This document shows positions 1 through 10,480 of a stretch of 64,000 bases of DNA, piece after piece (position 1 is the stretch's first letter; each line of letters starts with the position of its first letter). Both the position numbers and the translations under genes were made by a program. Origin of the DNA: Rhyacophila brunnea (Eukaryota > Arthropoda > Insecta > Trichoptera > Rhyacophilidae); assembly GCA_022495005.1 (NCBI GenBank), contig JAGYXB010000700.1:414912-478911 (forward strand), given 5' to 3'. The notes under the pieces are model-generated. The model did not search any database and had not been told where the DNA came from. It saw nothing but the letters and a program-made list of their open reading frames with translations.

Positions 1-90
1 GGTATCTCTATCACATCTTGTAACTAAAAATAATTAAGTACATATTATTGAAAACGACAATGATGACACAATTTAATAATACCTAGTAAT

Positions 91-258
91 TCTAATGGAT
101 TTAAGTTTCGTACTATTCCGTAAACGCAGCGCCTGAAGATGCCGAAAGGCGAAACCTAGGTCGCAAAAAACGACTCAAATGGAATAGGACAAAACTTAAA
201 TCCATTAGAATTTAAATTGAAATTCCATCAAGTACCTTTGGTCGATAATATTAATATT
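91..258 (+). mobile_element. Small retroposed repeat with 12-bp target duplication
   Basis: The direct repeat ATACCTAGTAAT lies at 79-90 and 259-270, bracketing a 168-bp unit (180-base spacing). The unit has 30-base inverted arms (90-119 and 181-210, nearly perfect) around a 61-base insert holding a hammerhead-like core. A diverged second copy at about 15131-15363 sits in a foldback hAT with its own duplication, ATTATG[AG]CTTG, which supports these ends and a retroposition mechanism. A scrap of the same 5' end is at about 57140-57172. Confidence 0.6.
129..166 (+). ncRNA. Hammerhead-ribozyme-like core
   Basis: In order: CTGAAGA (133-139, fits core CUGANGA), one extra U (140), stem GCC/GGC (141-143 with 148-150) closed by a GAAA tetraloop (144-147), GAAA (151-154), a three-pair stem III ACC/GGT (154-156 with 159-161) with loop TA, and a predicted cleavage base C162 in GTC. 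Inner stem I is G131-C132 with G163-C164. Beyond an internal loop, stem I continues as the 30-base arms of the host element. Arrangement and order match a type I hammerhead. The extra U140 and the two-base stem III loop are departures from the textbook fold, so activity is not assured. Confidence 0.45.
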
Positions 259-270
259 ATACCTAGTAAT

Positions 271-1930
271 GGTTAGTATACCTACAGGTAAGTTTCAATA
301 CTTATGTTATTGGGGGTTTCGATGTTGATTTCATGGATAATGCTATGCTTATTTTAATATAAGTAGTCAATTTGTGAGAAATAAGAAATAACAGTTTAAG
401 ATTTTGGTACATTTTTATGACTGGTTTGAACCGTTTCGTGGTCCCTTTTAAATTTTCTGATTAATCGATTGCGTCATGTGATACAAGTGTTTCTAAAAAA
501 ATCTTCCAAAATCAAAATCGAGAACATTTTTTCAACTCTTTCTTCCAAAAAAATCTCCAATTTAATCGTCGTTTGCGCTCAATGTCGAGAGTATTTTTTA
601 GCGTTCTGTTATATGCACAATTAAATCATCATTTACGTGTTCATATTTAAATGTTCACCAAGTATTAAATAATAATATAATAATTGTAATAATATAATAA
701 TCGATTGTGTGGCGCCCAGTTGTCCGGCGCCAAATCGTCCTAGACCAAAGAAATGCTGCGTCTCGCGCAATATTGTATTGAGAAGACAACGCATTGAATA
801 ATGTGCATATAGTAGGTAGTCAATTTGTGATTTGCGGTGATCGTGGGTTGATCAAATAAATTATGATGGTACGTGGGCGTTACAGAGCAGACGCTGGTTT
901 ATTTTCATTTTACTACATTGTATGAGCTTTAAATTGATAAAAAAAACAACTATTTATTACATAGGTAGGTACCACTGAGCTAAAAATTAATATTTTATTC
1001 TCTATATAAATTTTAAATCACAAAATAAATCATTAATACAGAAAACAAACTTAGGTATTAGGTTGGTATAATAAGAAAGATATGATGATAACATCCTTTT
1101 CTTTTCTTGGTATTATTATCAATGTTATCATATCTACCTACTCTTTTATCAGTATGTTACCTACCTATCTTATTACTTATTATTACAATAATTCATTGAA
1201 TTTGAATCCACTTAATGTGAATTGATTGCATTACGAAAATACCTAAATAGGTATAAATAAATAAAGCATAGATAATTATAGGTAGCCGATAATTTTCTTT
1301 AAATAAATGATTAATGTCTATGCAAATTAAATTGGAACACAAATTAATATTTGAAATAGGTACAATTTTCCCGCATTTTGATTGATTGAAAAATGTGTCG
1401 ATTCGATTAGTTTTATCGCAGTCTATTTTGTGTTTTTTTACGAAATAAAAAGAAAATATTGCATTGCCTGTAATGTAAACATTTTTGTATACAGTATCGG
1501 AAAGTTCCTAAGCAAGAAATATCCGAAAATAAATGTTTAAGTGTATAATAAAAACCATTTCCTCCCGATGTGCTCACATATATAGACCAACACATAGGAG
1601 AGCATCCGTTTTAGTAGGAAGTGATTACCAACCATTGTATATGATATGTAATCTATTGATTTTATTATTCATATCCGCTTTAGACTAAACACGTTAAACT
1701 GACACAGAGAAAGAATTAGAAATGATCAAGAAAAGAATTGGTCGTTAGCCATTCGTTAAATCCGTATGTCAATAGTGGGAAAGGAAAGGAAATATAATAA
1801 GTAATTAAGAGTAGGTAATAAATACTTAAATTTATAATACAAAAATCGATTGCCTACCGTAACTCAATTTAGAAAGCGCTTATGAGCAGGTATTAATAAG
1901 GCCAATAGTTAAAAATTGTCGCAATTAAGC
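271..1930. other. Upstream AT-rich DNA, nothing recognised
   Basis: No open frame above 60 codons, no inverted terminal repeats and no match to the repeat families of this window were noticed. There is a weak inverted pair of pyrimidine/purine tracts at about 1083-1133. Confidence 0.5.
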
Positions 1931-2100
1931 ATGGCATTTGTAGCTTAGTGGTAATGCACAGGGCGCGAAACCCAAGAGACGTAGGTTCGATCATGCCGGG
2001 TGTCTTACTTTTTTCGAAAAAGATTTTTTTTATTGGCTTTATTTTCTCATAAGTGTTTTCAAAATTATGTATGTTAATATTATACACTGTGGTTATAAAG
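1931..2100 (+). mobile_element. tRNA-headed SINE-like fragment
   Basis: The segment has an A-box-like TAGCTTAGTGG and a B-box-like GGTTCGATCAT spaced as in tRNA genes, then GCCGGGTGTC and a run TTACTTTTTTCG. The copy at 28160-28370 shares both the tRNA-like head (GCGAAACCCAAGAGACG) and the body (TTATTGGCT, AATTATGTATGTT). Two copies sharing a non-tRNA body make a tRNA-derived SINE more likely than a functional tRNA gene. Confidence 0.55.
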
Positions 2101-2551
2101 ATAATATTAATTAATGAAAAATAGCTAGATCCACGGTATCGGAGTTGGTAGAGCGCTGGGGGTTCGATACCGCAGTTGGTGAAAGACTAAAAGATAATAT
2201 ATTATGTTCTTTCAATGTGTGCTTGATTCAAAGAAAAGATCTATTGGGTTTCGCGAATGGCTATGAATATGAAAAATCTGTTAATATACAAACAAATTTT
2301 GTGAAATTTCACTGTTTAGCTCATTAGCAGGAACACTAAATTATTTTTTTAACTAAACTTGACTCGGTCAACCATAATCCGTAAACAATTAATTAATTTT
2401 ATTATAATTATGGCTAATAAAAATCTTTAATAAAACATTTAGACAACATAAGATTTGGATAGATTTAGAAAAAAAATAACAATACACATACCGTTCGTTC
2501 TGAGAACACAGACAACGATACTGATTACCACGCGGACTATAGCGTATAGAC

Positions 2552-2722
2552 CACTGGCGAAGGGAGGATGAAAGCTGTAGAGATCAGACGTAACTTTGTC
2601 AGACATATTATTGTGTTTTCATTGAAATAACAATACCTATGTAATATAACAGATCTTGTTGATTAGTTTTTAAAATTCAATTAAACCCTGCACAAACCAA
2701 ACCATAATAGATATCATATCTT
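2552..2722 (+). mobile_element. Foldback hAT fragment (left arm)
   Basis: CACTGGCGAAGGGAGGATG, then GTTTTCATTGAA, GTTAGTTTTTAAAATTCAATTAAACCCTGC and the CATAATAG segment of the foldback hAT family (complete copy at 51646-52222). Only the left arm remains. Confidence 0.65.
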
Positions 2723-3604
2723 AAATTATACCATCAAATCTTTCATCATTTACGAAACATTTATAAAATTATTACAAGAAATAACGCAAAAGATACTTAA
2801 AAATGCGAAATATGTAGGCTCATCAGCAGAAAATATATAACACATTTGGTTTTAAAAAAATCTTGACTAAATAATGTGCCTTCGCTCCACCCCTCTTGGC
2901 ATTCAGTGGCAAACAGGGCCTTTATCAATATGAAACATGGGCATTCTAGATCTAGTTTGTCCATTTAGATGCCAAAATCAGTTTTTCCACAATCAGTCTC
3001 TGCCAATTATATAACCAAAACACTGGAGTCCGGCGAAGGAAACCTAAGGAGGGTCTGTCACGGATATGGTACTCCATAATTCACTGTCATTCTTTCATAA
3101 TTGAATTCAAAAGCCATATACTTCGAAAGAGACACCTGAGAAAGTCAAACTATTATGCACATTTTAATAGTAGAGTATTGATTTTTAGTGTCTTGGAAAT
3201 TGATATCTTTATTTAGGTACCTACTGGGCACTTTCATGTGAATAATAATAGTAAGTCCACTGAGTGTATTTTTTACGACACCCGGGGCCAAAGAGACACC
3301 TAACTGGTAGCTCTCCTAAACCCAAAATATAAAATTCGATAAATATTATTTATAAAGAAACCTTGCGGCCAATAATTTTAAGTGGTACATGTAGTACCTA
3401 GATCAATGTTTGTGGCAGACAAAGCAGCTGATCCGATGTAAATACAGTCCAAAATATCGATCAAAATAGGTAAGTAACTATGTCATTGGAAGAAAATGTA
3501 TACTATGGACACATTTGTATATAAAAAACCACCCTAGCGTTCAGAAGTGTGATACGAAAATTAATCCTAAAGCATTCGTGGTTGAAATTTGTACAATACT
3601 ATAC
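2723..3604. other. Nothing recognised
   Basis: AT-rich, no coding signal, no repeat family matched by eye. Confidence 0.4.
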
Positions 3605-3616
3605 AAGACTATTAAT

Positions 3617-3895
3617 CATCATCACTCTGAATCTATCCACTGCTGGATGAAGGCCTCTTCAAGCTTCTTCCACTTCTCTCGGTCATGTGCGTTGCGTTAC
3701 CACGTACTTCCGCAGAACTTCATCATTTCATCGATCCAGCGGCCTCTGGGTATACCTTGCGGACGTTTTGTACCTCTTGGATGACTAAATTTGTCCAACG
3801 ATCGTCTCTTCTTCGAACCACGTGTCCAGCGCATCTCCATTTGAGGCTTTTAATGAACTCTATTACATCGCAAACCCTTCTCTGCTTCCTTAAAT
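3617..3895 (-). mobile_element. 5'-truncated non-LTR retrotransposon, 3' end, with 12-bp TSD
   Basis: The minus strand reads as the C-terminal tail of a LINE reverse transcriptase (LKWRCAGHVVRRRDDRWTNL, then, after a frameshift, RPQGIPRGRWIDEM and a tail ending FIQQWIDSE) followed by a (TGA)n tail. It is bracketed by a perfect 12-bp duplication, AAGACTATTAAT (3605-3616 and 3896-3907), typical of target-primed reverse transcription. Dead fragment. The microsatellite tail suggests an RTE-like element, but the clade is not resolved. Confidence 0.75.
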
Positions 3896-3981
3896 AAGAC
3901 TATTAATTAAACATATTATTGACGTTTTGTAAATTGCCATTTAATATGTTGCTTTTCTGGGGGCCCAAATATGTATTAGCC

Positions 3982-4281
3982 CAGCGGTCTATTCAATACG
4001 CAAGGCCGCTAAAGTGATAGTATATACGGCTAACTAGGGTAAGTTTGTATGGAGTTATTAGCACTTATTGTAACAATTACAATAAGTTGGTTGGTATTGT
4101 TGCAATAAGTGCTATATTTTAACAGTGCGTCTCTTGGCTGTGATAAAATTTAGAACGAGAGCGAGAGAGAGACAGTTTTGACTGATGAGATGGCTTACTT
4201 AATGTAACAATTATAATACCTCAATACATAATGTATGTAATAAATAATATCACTTTAGCGGCCTTGTGAATAGACCTGCTG
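3982..4281. mobile_element. MITE with long inverted ends
   Basis: The left end CAGCGGTCTATTCAATACG and the right end, read in reverse, CAGCAGGTCTATTCACAAGG match. Both continue inward as the CCGCTAAAGTGATA motif. A relative occurs at 32369-32589. No clean target duplication is visible. Confidence 0.6.
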
Positions 4282-4379
4282 AACCCCTTAAAGCGTAAAT
4301 GCGCCCCTGAATCAACAGCGCATAACGCAGTACCGACTGGTACATAACAATATATTTTAACAATTTTCTATGTTCTGCC

Positions 4380-4491
4380 TAGTCATTAGATGGTTGACGA
4401 CCGCTATCATCTCCAAAACTCAGGAAGTTGTTGCTAGAAAGAGAGGGCGCGCACGGTCGAAACGAGACAAAAGTTCAGTTATGGATTCAAC
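4380..4491 (+). promoter_or_regulatory. Likely promoter proximal and 5' UTR region with arthropod initiator
   Basis: Just upstream of the coding start the sequence becomes locally richer in G, C and CpG (GGGCGCGCACGGTCG at about 4445-4459). A perfect arthropod initiator, TCAGTT, lies at 4475-4480. If the initiator A at 4477 is the transcription start, the leader would be only 15 bases. No TATA box is seen 25-35 bases upstream and no clear DPE downstream. Start sites further upstream are equally possible. This is inference from motif and position only. Confidence 0.35.
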
Positions 4492-4534
4492 ATGGCGGAG
4501 GATACGCGTAAAGTGCGACATGAGGAACAATTGA
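4481..4534 (+). other. Overlapping upstream ORF (17 codons) across the Gap1 start
   Basis: ATG at 4481 (G at -3, G at +4) opens a frame of 17 codons that ends in TGA at 4532-4534, past the main ATG at 4492 and in another frame. If transcripts begin upstream of 4481, scanning ribosomes would meet this ATG first and translation of the RasGAP would depend on leaky scanning. Confidence 0.4.
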
Positions 4535-4546
4535 AAATAAAAATCG
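4492..4546 (+). CDS. Gap1: Exon 1 (coding part) of a Gap1/RASA2-RASA3-type Ras GTPase-activating protein
   Basis: GAP1-family proteins stimulate GTP hydrolysis by Ras at the plasma membrane through tandem C2 domains, a RasGAP domain and a PH-BTK domain. This exon encodes only the N-terminus, 18 complete codons starting MAEDTRKVRHEE and ending LKIKI, then a single G before the donor G|GTACGT at 4547. The end of the exon is the first strand of C2 domain A: family members read KIKIGEAKNLP here, and joining to 61133 gives [11 protein letters not shown]. The ATG context is strong (A at -3, G at +4). An ATG 11 bases upstream (4481) is out of frame and would open a short overlapping reading frame. 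The exon was assigned by splice-phase and motif agreement with the exon 56.6 kb downstream; no transcript evidence is available. A different first exon is possible, but phase 1 here matches the two-base completion at 61133 exactly. Confidence 0.8.
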
Positions 4547-5166
4547 GTACGTGCAAGTAATTTACAGTGCAATTTTTACCCAGCGCAATTATTATTTATG
4601 CATAGTTTTAATTTAAACATAGTGTTGCGTGTCGGGTTAGTGTTTCCAGGCGTTTCTACCGTCCTGTCAAAATATGTTGTCACCTCGGTTTCGTTTTAAA
4701 CAGGTGGTGACTTGTGTCACATAAGTTGACATAAAACGGAAAATCCAACGAATTCTGCGTAATTACGCATCGCAAACTGTCAAATACTCATCGAACCAGC
4801 GTGATATACGATAATTTCGGGGTGTAATAACGTTTTCGCGAGGGTATCGGACGTTTTTTGTGCGGACCTAACCCCTTCGTATTGAGATTTTTTGTTATGA
4901 ATGAATATGCCTGTGTGTGCATGCCTGCTTATTTGTGTTGTGTTCGCGGCTTGTAAAATGGGCTTCGGCTCATTGCAACTGGCAATTAATGCCGATGTAT
5001 TACGTCTGATGGTTTCTATCCTGTTTTTAGATTGAAACCGTAGCGATCCGCAGTGTTTTCGGTCAGTATTTTTTGACGTTAGGCCGTGTTGACCCCTCTG
5101 CAGGTACCCAACCTTCCTGTCAATTCATTATTTTAACACTTCGTCATTGTTTCGATTCATTCATAC
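4547..5166. other. 5' end of intron 1, repeat-free
   Basis: No repeat, inverted end or coding signal noticed. It is richer in CpG than most of the window and sits directly behind exon 1, so it is a candidate for promoter-proximal regulatory sequence. Confidence 0.4.
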
Positions 5167-5661
5167 CAGTGACGTCCCTAGACAAAATGCCGCCCCTAGG
5201 CAGCGTCAAAATGCCGCCACATTTTTTATATACTTATAGTATCTTTATCATCCTTTCATGACTCCAATATCTAAGAAACGTGTCATATGGATACATTACT
5301 GACAAAATATATACCACTAAAACATTCAAAATTAAATTTAGATAAGTATAAAAAGCTAATAAATATAATATATGTACTTAATTAAGTTAGACACCCAAAT
5401 CACCAAAGTTAGATGTTTTATTTCGTTGATATTTCTGACAGATTTGATTTGTACCATTTAGCATACACAGAGTTATTATTTTCATATCATTTTTACTATG
5501 CTATTATTGTACAACATGAAAACAAAATAATTTTAGCTATTTATATAATGTAAGTATCATATTTCTATATAATCCAAATGATTCTCCTCGATTTGCCGCC
5601 TTTCGAGTAACTGCCGCCCCCAAGCGGCGCTCAATCTGCCTACCCCCACGGGACGTCACTG
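5167..5661. mobile_element. Nonautonomous hAT element, 8-bp TSD ATTCATAC
   Basis: Ends CAGTGACGTCCC and GGGACGTCACTG are perfect inverted repeats, flanked by ATTCATAC at 5159-5166 and 5662-5669. Both subterminal regions repeat TGCCGCC motifs. There is no coding capacity. One end of a second copy, reversed, lies at 15783-15870. Confidence 0.85.
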
Positions 5662-5669
5662 ATTCATAC

Positions 5670-6915
5670 ACAGCGCACTCGTCCAATTTCTAATCTATGA
5701 ATGACACAGTCGTTAAATTATTCAAAATGTTACCAATACAATAATTAATTGATATTCCAACGACGTGTTGGTTTATATTTACTAACTGTGTGCAACTCCT
5801 TCATACCTAATATACCTACCTAAAATGTATTCAATTTGACAGTTCGATAAAAATGTCGGATTTTTTCACGAAACATTTTTAACCACTTTTAAATAAACAT
5901 CACATACTTTTAAACACTACAATATATTAAAAAAAAATTATATCATTGTGCAAACGATAAAAACTAAAAATTGACACTTCCAATACAATTTTTTATAGGT
6001 AAATATTTTTCTAGCTACCATTATTTATGGCAAAACAATTTTAAAATTACACAAATCATAATATAGGTTATGAATTATACAGATCAAAGATGGGTAAAGC
6101 TGCCGTCATGAGCTTTTATGATTATTTTTTTTTACGAAAACAGTTTATTCCATGTAGACAATAATTATAATAAATACCTTTTTCTGTCAGCGCATAGCCT
6201 TTTCGATCCAATAAGTGTTAATTTAAAATTTAATATTTTCATACATTTTGATACATCATTATCACAAACTAAGATTATATTGTGTAATATTAGGTTGGGG
6301 TAGGTTAGATTAGGTTAGGTTAGGTTAGGTTGAAAGATGTTCTAAAGCTGTGTTTATTGTCTATGACCTGCATAGAAAATTTTTGTGCAATATTGTGTGT
6401 TAGTGATATTTAAAAGATAGTGATTGAACGAATGGCTATCGCTCGATTGCCCTAAAAAACTTGTCAAAATAACTCCACAAGTAGATTGTGCATACGAGGC
6501 TAGAATGCTTGCAGTTTCGATCATTGGGCGACGGATTCAAATTGTTTTTTGTCAATACGGAGATAACACTGTTTAAAATGTGGAAAATACGTTACGAGTG
6601 TGGTTAATTACAGGTATCTAGTCTTAGATCATTGTTTTACAACACTTGATGGTGATTCCCTAACATGTTCAGTGAGGTTAGGTTGGTAACCATAGAGATA
6701 TTAATAGTCTGTATGTTGGCGAATTAAAAAATGGCAGTCTGTTTTGACATTTAGTTATTGTGTGTGATGCCTAGATTTTTTTTTTACTATTTTTATCGAA
6801 ATATACTCAACTATATAATGATGCTTTGGTGTATTTGGCTGCCGTCCATCTATGTACAATAATATGGTCTCTCCTTTCATAGGCAGTTGGGGTACATTTG
6901 TGTTATAATAAGTAA
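5670..6915. other. Unclassified AT-rich intron with a TTAGG-type run
   Basis: Apart from the short run at 6290-6331 nothing is recognised. The 61-codon frame at 6118-6303 is AT-rich low-complexity and unconvincing. Confidence 0.4.
6290..6331. repeat. Degenerate TTAGG-type run
   Basis: About eight units of TTAGG/TTAGGT, the last four perfect GGTTA pentamers. TTAGG is the canonical insect telomere repeat. Short matches recur at about 6975, 11480, 19767, 38011 and 49943. Here it is interstitial and short. Confidence 0.6.
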
Positions 6916-7150
6916 TGGTTCTTGTCGGTTTACAGGAAATATTTTGAAAGTAGCCGATATACTGGATTATTTGTTAGGTTAGGTTAGGCTTATATCTTGA
7001 ATTCATGAATTTTGCCAAAATCAGCTATGAAAATTGAATTAATGTTCATATTGAATCTAATAAAATTGGAGACCGTATAGCATACAGTCATCTCTTTCCA
7101 ATAGAAAGCTCACGGCGAACTGTGCCACGGTGAAATGTTTTATGTACAAT
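6916..7150 (+). repeat. Dispersed repeat (GGTTCTTGTCGG family), copy 1
   Basis: Shared with 49865-50120 (+) and with the reverse strand of about 37265-38100, where a hAT interrupts it. Common landmarks are GGTTCTTGTCGGTTTACAGG, GATTATTTGTTRGGTTAGG, TCAGCTATGAAAAT and GAACTGTGCCACGGTGAAAT. Superfamily unknown. Confidence 0.65.
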
Positions 7151-7609
7151 TTACATGTAACCGCCAGAAACACCCTAACTTTAATTAGGGTGCTTCCTGA
7201 AGAGTAGGATTATGGATTCTGGCATCAGTATCAGTATGGTTATTTAGGTTCGTTACGTTTAGTACCTGTAAGGCGACAGGTGAAAGAAAGTGCCGACAAC
7301 AATGGAAGACATTACAGCTTGCATAATTATTAGGCAATTCTGAATGACGCATTATTGGTTTACCATATTAGGTATGACCACCAATATGACGTTTTTTAAT
7401 TGTGGTTATTATTAATTTGTCAAAGACACTTGAAGCAAACCTTCCCTATATAGGCAGAGCCTAAATATAGGAAAGTGAAACTATCCAAGAAAAGTTTACG
7501 ATTAGTTAGCTGTAAGTCATTTTGCATTGTATATTCTTTTTTAGGAAACATCATTCGACAAAAATTAATATTCACTTGGTCAATTCCATAAATATACATA
7601 TTTTGAAAA

Positions 7610-7925
7610 TACCTCAGGTGAAGGGTGGAGGTGGGCTATTAAGATCCGACACAAATACTGCACAATACATTTTGTCAGTGATAGGTGCAGATGGTGCTGG
7701 TTAGTTTTTAAAAATCAATTAAACCCTGCCTAAATCAAACCATAATAGTTGAGTTTAAATAGTGCACACTTTTTCAGTCATACTTATTTGTTTTCGTTGA
7801 ATTAATAATACATATTACAGATGGTGTTGGTTAGTTTTTTTAAATTTATTAAACCCTGCCTACACCAAACCATAATCGATGAAAAATATTCTTCTATCTA
7901 TAAAATATCTAAAATTATGTATGGC
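7610..7925 (+). mobile_element. Foldback hAT fragment
   Basis: GGTGAAGGGTGGAGGTGGGC and two successive copies of the GTTGGTTAGTTTTT-TTAAACCCTGC subunit, then TCTATAAAATATCTAAAATTATG, the centre of the foldback element. The right arm is missing. Confidence 0.7.
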
Positions 7926-9180
7926 ATAACAAACGCAAACGTAACATGACGCAGACAGCTCCGCGACGTAGATGTCAATGTATAGAAGGCGCACATCACT
8001 CAGGTACGAAACAACAGACATAAATAAATGTGTGTCAAAATTGCTGTCAGAAATTGTGGCATGATTCAATGCGTCACTGCATGAAATATTGATATTTCTT
8101 TAGTCAACAATTCAGCCGCATTAAAAATCGTTGTACAATCATCATCGAGAGCTGTATTACTATAAAATCATTAGGCTTTCTCTTGTTTCTCGTGTTCAAT
8201 CAATCGAAAGTCAAACATCAACGATTATATTAGTTTCTCATGGACATCACGCGACCCCTTTATGAATTCCTGTCGCTTGTCAGTTTTCTTGCAACTCGTA
8301 GCTTCGCTGTATACATCCTGTGGATGGTGTTTGGTATGGTAGGACACTCAAAAAAAGGCAGGCTAGTCAAAACTCTTTTGAGGCATCGGTTACATCTGTC
8401 TGACGGGGTCCAACTTAGATTCTTCATAATAGCTGTGACAAGAGGTTATTCAGTCCACTCTCTTATCTACTTGTTACTTTTACCACTGTAATAATACTTG
8501 ATGCTCAGTATACGGTTCCTTTGATTCCTCATAAAGTGATTTAGCTCGCTCCCATAAAGCGGCACCGTCAGAATGCAAGTCTTGAATAGGCACCAGAATT
8601 TATATATTATACTAAATAATTTATATATGGCTATACGCTCAAGCTGTACAGCGAGCTTACCTGCGCAAACCAGATTGTATCGGGAAGCCCGTGCGTTTGG
8701 ACGGGAAAACTGTAGCTCGCGCAAACCGAAAAGCGCGGTTTTTGTAATATTCGGCTTGCTTGAAATATTGGTTTTGTACAAACTCGGTTTGTGCGGGAAA
8801 AGTAATACATGTGGACGGGATACGGGATACTGTCATAGGTTACGGTGTAAATAATGTAGTAACTCATTCTATGCATTTTCATCCATTCTTTAATAATATC
8901 GCCAGTCAGCTGGACATTCACTTAAATTGTTGAATAAATTTATATTCGAGTGTATGTTTCTTCTTAATAGCATTTGTTTGGCCCACTTGGATATGCAGCG
9001 TTTATTTTGCTTTCGTTTAACCAAAAACAATAGAAAAACGCTGGTGACAAAAACAAATCGTCACTTGCCGACATTGCTGCGATTCCAATAAAACAGTATT
9101 TTTATGACGACGTCTTCTGTCAAACTTACCTGTGACGTGTGGCCATTACTAAGTGTTTTGTATTTTTTGTACAAACTATA
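7926..9180. other. Unclassified intronic DNA
   Basis: Short frames (up to 104 codons at 8467-8781) overlap on both strands and show no family motif. 8640-8830 is GC-richer (repeated GCGCAAACC and TTTGGACGGGA type words) but was not classified. Confidence 0.4.
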
Positions 9181-9188
9181 CTGCACAG

Positions 9189-9935
9189 TAGGGATTCCAA
9201 TCCCGGGATCCCGAGCTATTTTCGATACCTATGAATCCCGGGATTGATAGACATAATCCCGGGATTTTGGGATTGATTTTTTTATCAATTTTTATGGAAA
9301 ATAAAATAAAAGCGAAAATAAAACAGAAAAAATACTTTTAATAAAAAGTAACTACATTAGAAATAAACTGAGTTTGAATGAAGTATGATTTATACCCATG
9401 TGTAGGTTGCCGATTCATTTTATTTTTTCACATGAATTATTAAAAATGAGATAGATTGGAAAAAAACAATGCTTCGTTCTTTTAACAAAGTATTTCTACC
9501 ATGATATCATACGTTTTACGGCAGTTTCATATTTGGCTGACTAGTTAGATTTATGAAGCGGAAAGGCCATAAGTACGCCATGATTATTTGCTTTTCTATT
9601 TAGCTAATCCATTCATTGTGTCTTTACTATCAGAAACAGCAATCTCATATAAAATTCACATTATTATTCATATTACAATATTATTTACTTCATTAAACTT
9701 ATGTATTTCCAGGATTGAACGTATACAATGGTAACAATAAATGTCTTAAATAGTATATAAATTATACTAGATTTATTTTTGACCGATTTTATCAATGTTA
9801 TTTGTAAATATAAAAATTTTATATTAACAATGAAAAAAAATGCCAATCCCGGGACCAGTCCCGGGATCCCGGGATTGTCAAATTGAAATCCCGAAATCCC
9901 GGGATCAGAATTTTGGCTCGGGATTGGATTCCCTA
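9189..9935. mobile_element. Ac-like nonautonomous hAT with ATCCCGGGAT arrays, TSD CTGCACAG
   Basis: The inverted ends begin TAGGGATTCCAATCCCGGGA on the left; the right end ends TTGGATTCCCTA. Perfect 8-bp duplication CTGCACAG at 9181-9188 and 9936-9943. Both subterminal regions carry several copies of the palindromic decamer ATCCCGGGAT or close variants, and the centre is AT-rich filler. Such arrays are usual for hAT transposase binding. No transposase. Confidence 0.85.
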
Positions 9936-9943
9936 CTGCACAG

Positions 9944-10336
9944 GTAAGTCACTGCCATCTAGCCGGCGCATAATGCTTGAATTCTGATGTGTCAAAGTCA
10001 AACACTGAGAAACGGCTGAGAAACGTTACATTAAAAATGCTGAAACTGAAACCAGTTTGGAAGAGTAAAAATATATATCGGCTTTCGTGACAGTGCGTAT
10101 GGCACTGGCTTTTCATCCGGGAACTTTGGGTTCGCCCGGTGAGGACACGATATATTTATGTGATAATCTCAAAGCCTGGGTTTTTGTGATTGTTTCACTT
10201 CTATCTGTGATTGGGCATCAAGGCCTGTTTCTTTGTTTTTAAATGTCATGTTGTGAACGTCTTAAATTTATAATTTGTAATGTTCACGGTATGTAACAAT
10301 AGATAAATTTGAATTATCTGAAAGAATATATAAGTA
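9944..10336. other. Nothing firmly recognised
   Basis: A B-box-like word, GGGTTCGCCCGG, occurs at about 10130 after CATCCGGGAACTTT, but there is no full tRNA-like fold. Confidence 0.35.
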
Positions 10337-10480
10337 TGCCACTGGCGAAGGGTGACTTTTGGAAAGAGGTAGGCTGTGGACATCTGATAAAAAGTGCACA
10401 CTTGTCAGGAGTACAATAATAAGACTATAGACAAATAAGAAGATAATACGATATTTACTACTAATGAATACACTAATAAA
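10337..10480 (+). mobile_element. Foldback hAT-derived segment (single copy of the 137-bp unit)
   Basis: CACTGGCGAAGGGTGACTTT through AGAAGATAATACGATAT-TACTACTAATGAAT is the reverse complement of the unit tandemly repeated at 17256-17666. Confidence 0.7.

Noticed and set aside
1931..2005. Possible functional tRNA gene
   Set aside because: Acceptor stem does not pair cleanly and the same body follows the copy at 28 kb, so a SINE is more likely.
2130..2175. tRNA-like stretch with GTTGGTAGAGCGC and GGTTCGATACC
   Set aside because: The anticodon arm is missing and the two boxes nearly touch, so it cannot fold as a tRNA; probably a SINE or tRNA scrap.
3515..3784. 89-codon + strand frame
   Set aside because: Antisense of a LINE 3' fragment whose minus-strand reading has the family motifs and a target duplication.
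9944..10160. Possible SINE or tRNA signal (GGGTTCGCCCGG)
   Set aside because: Only a B-box-like word is present, without a matching A-box at the right distance or a second copy.
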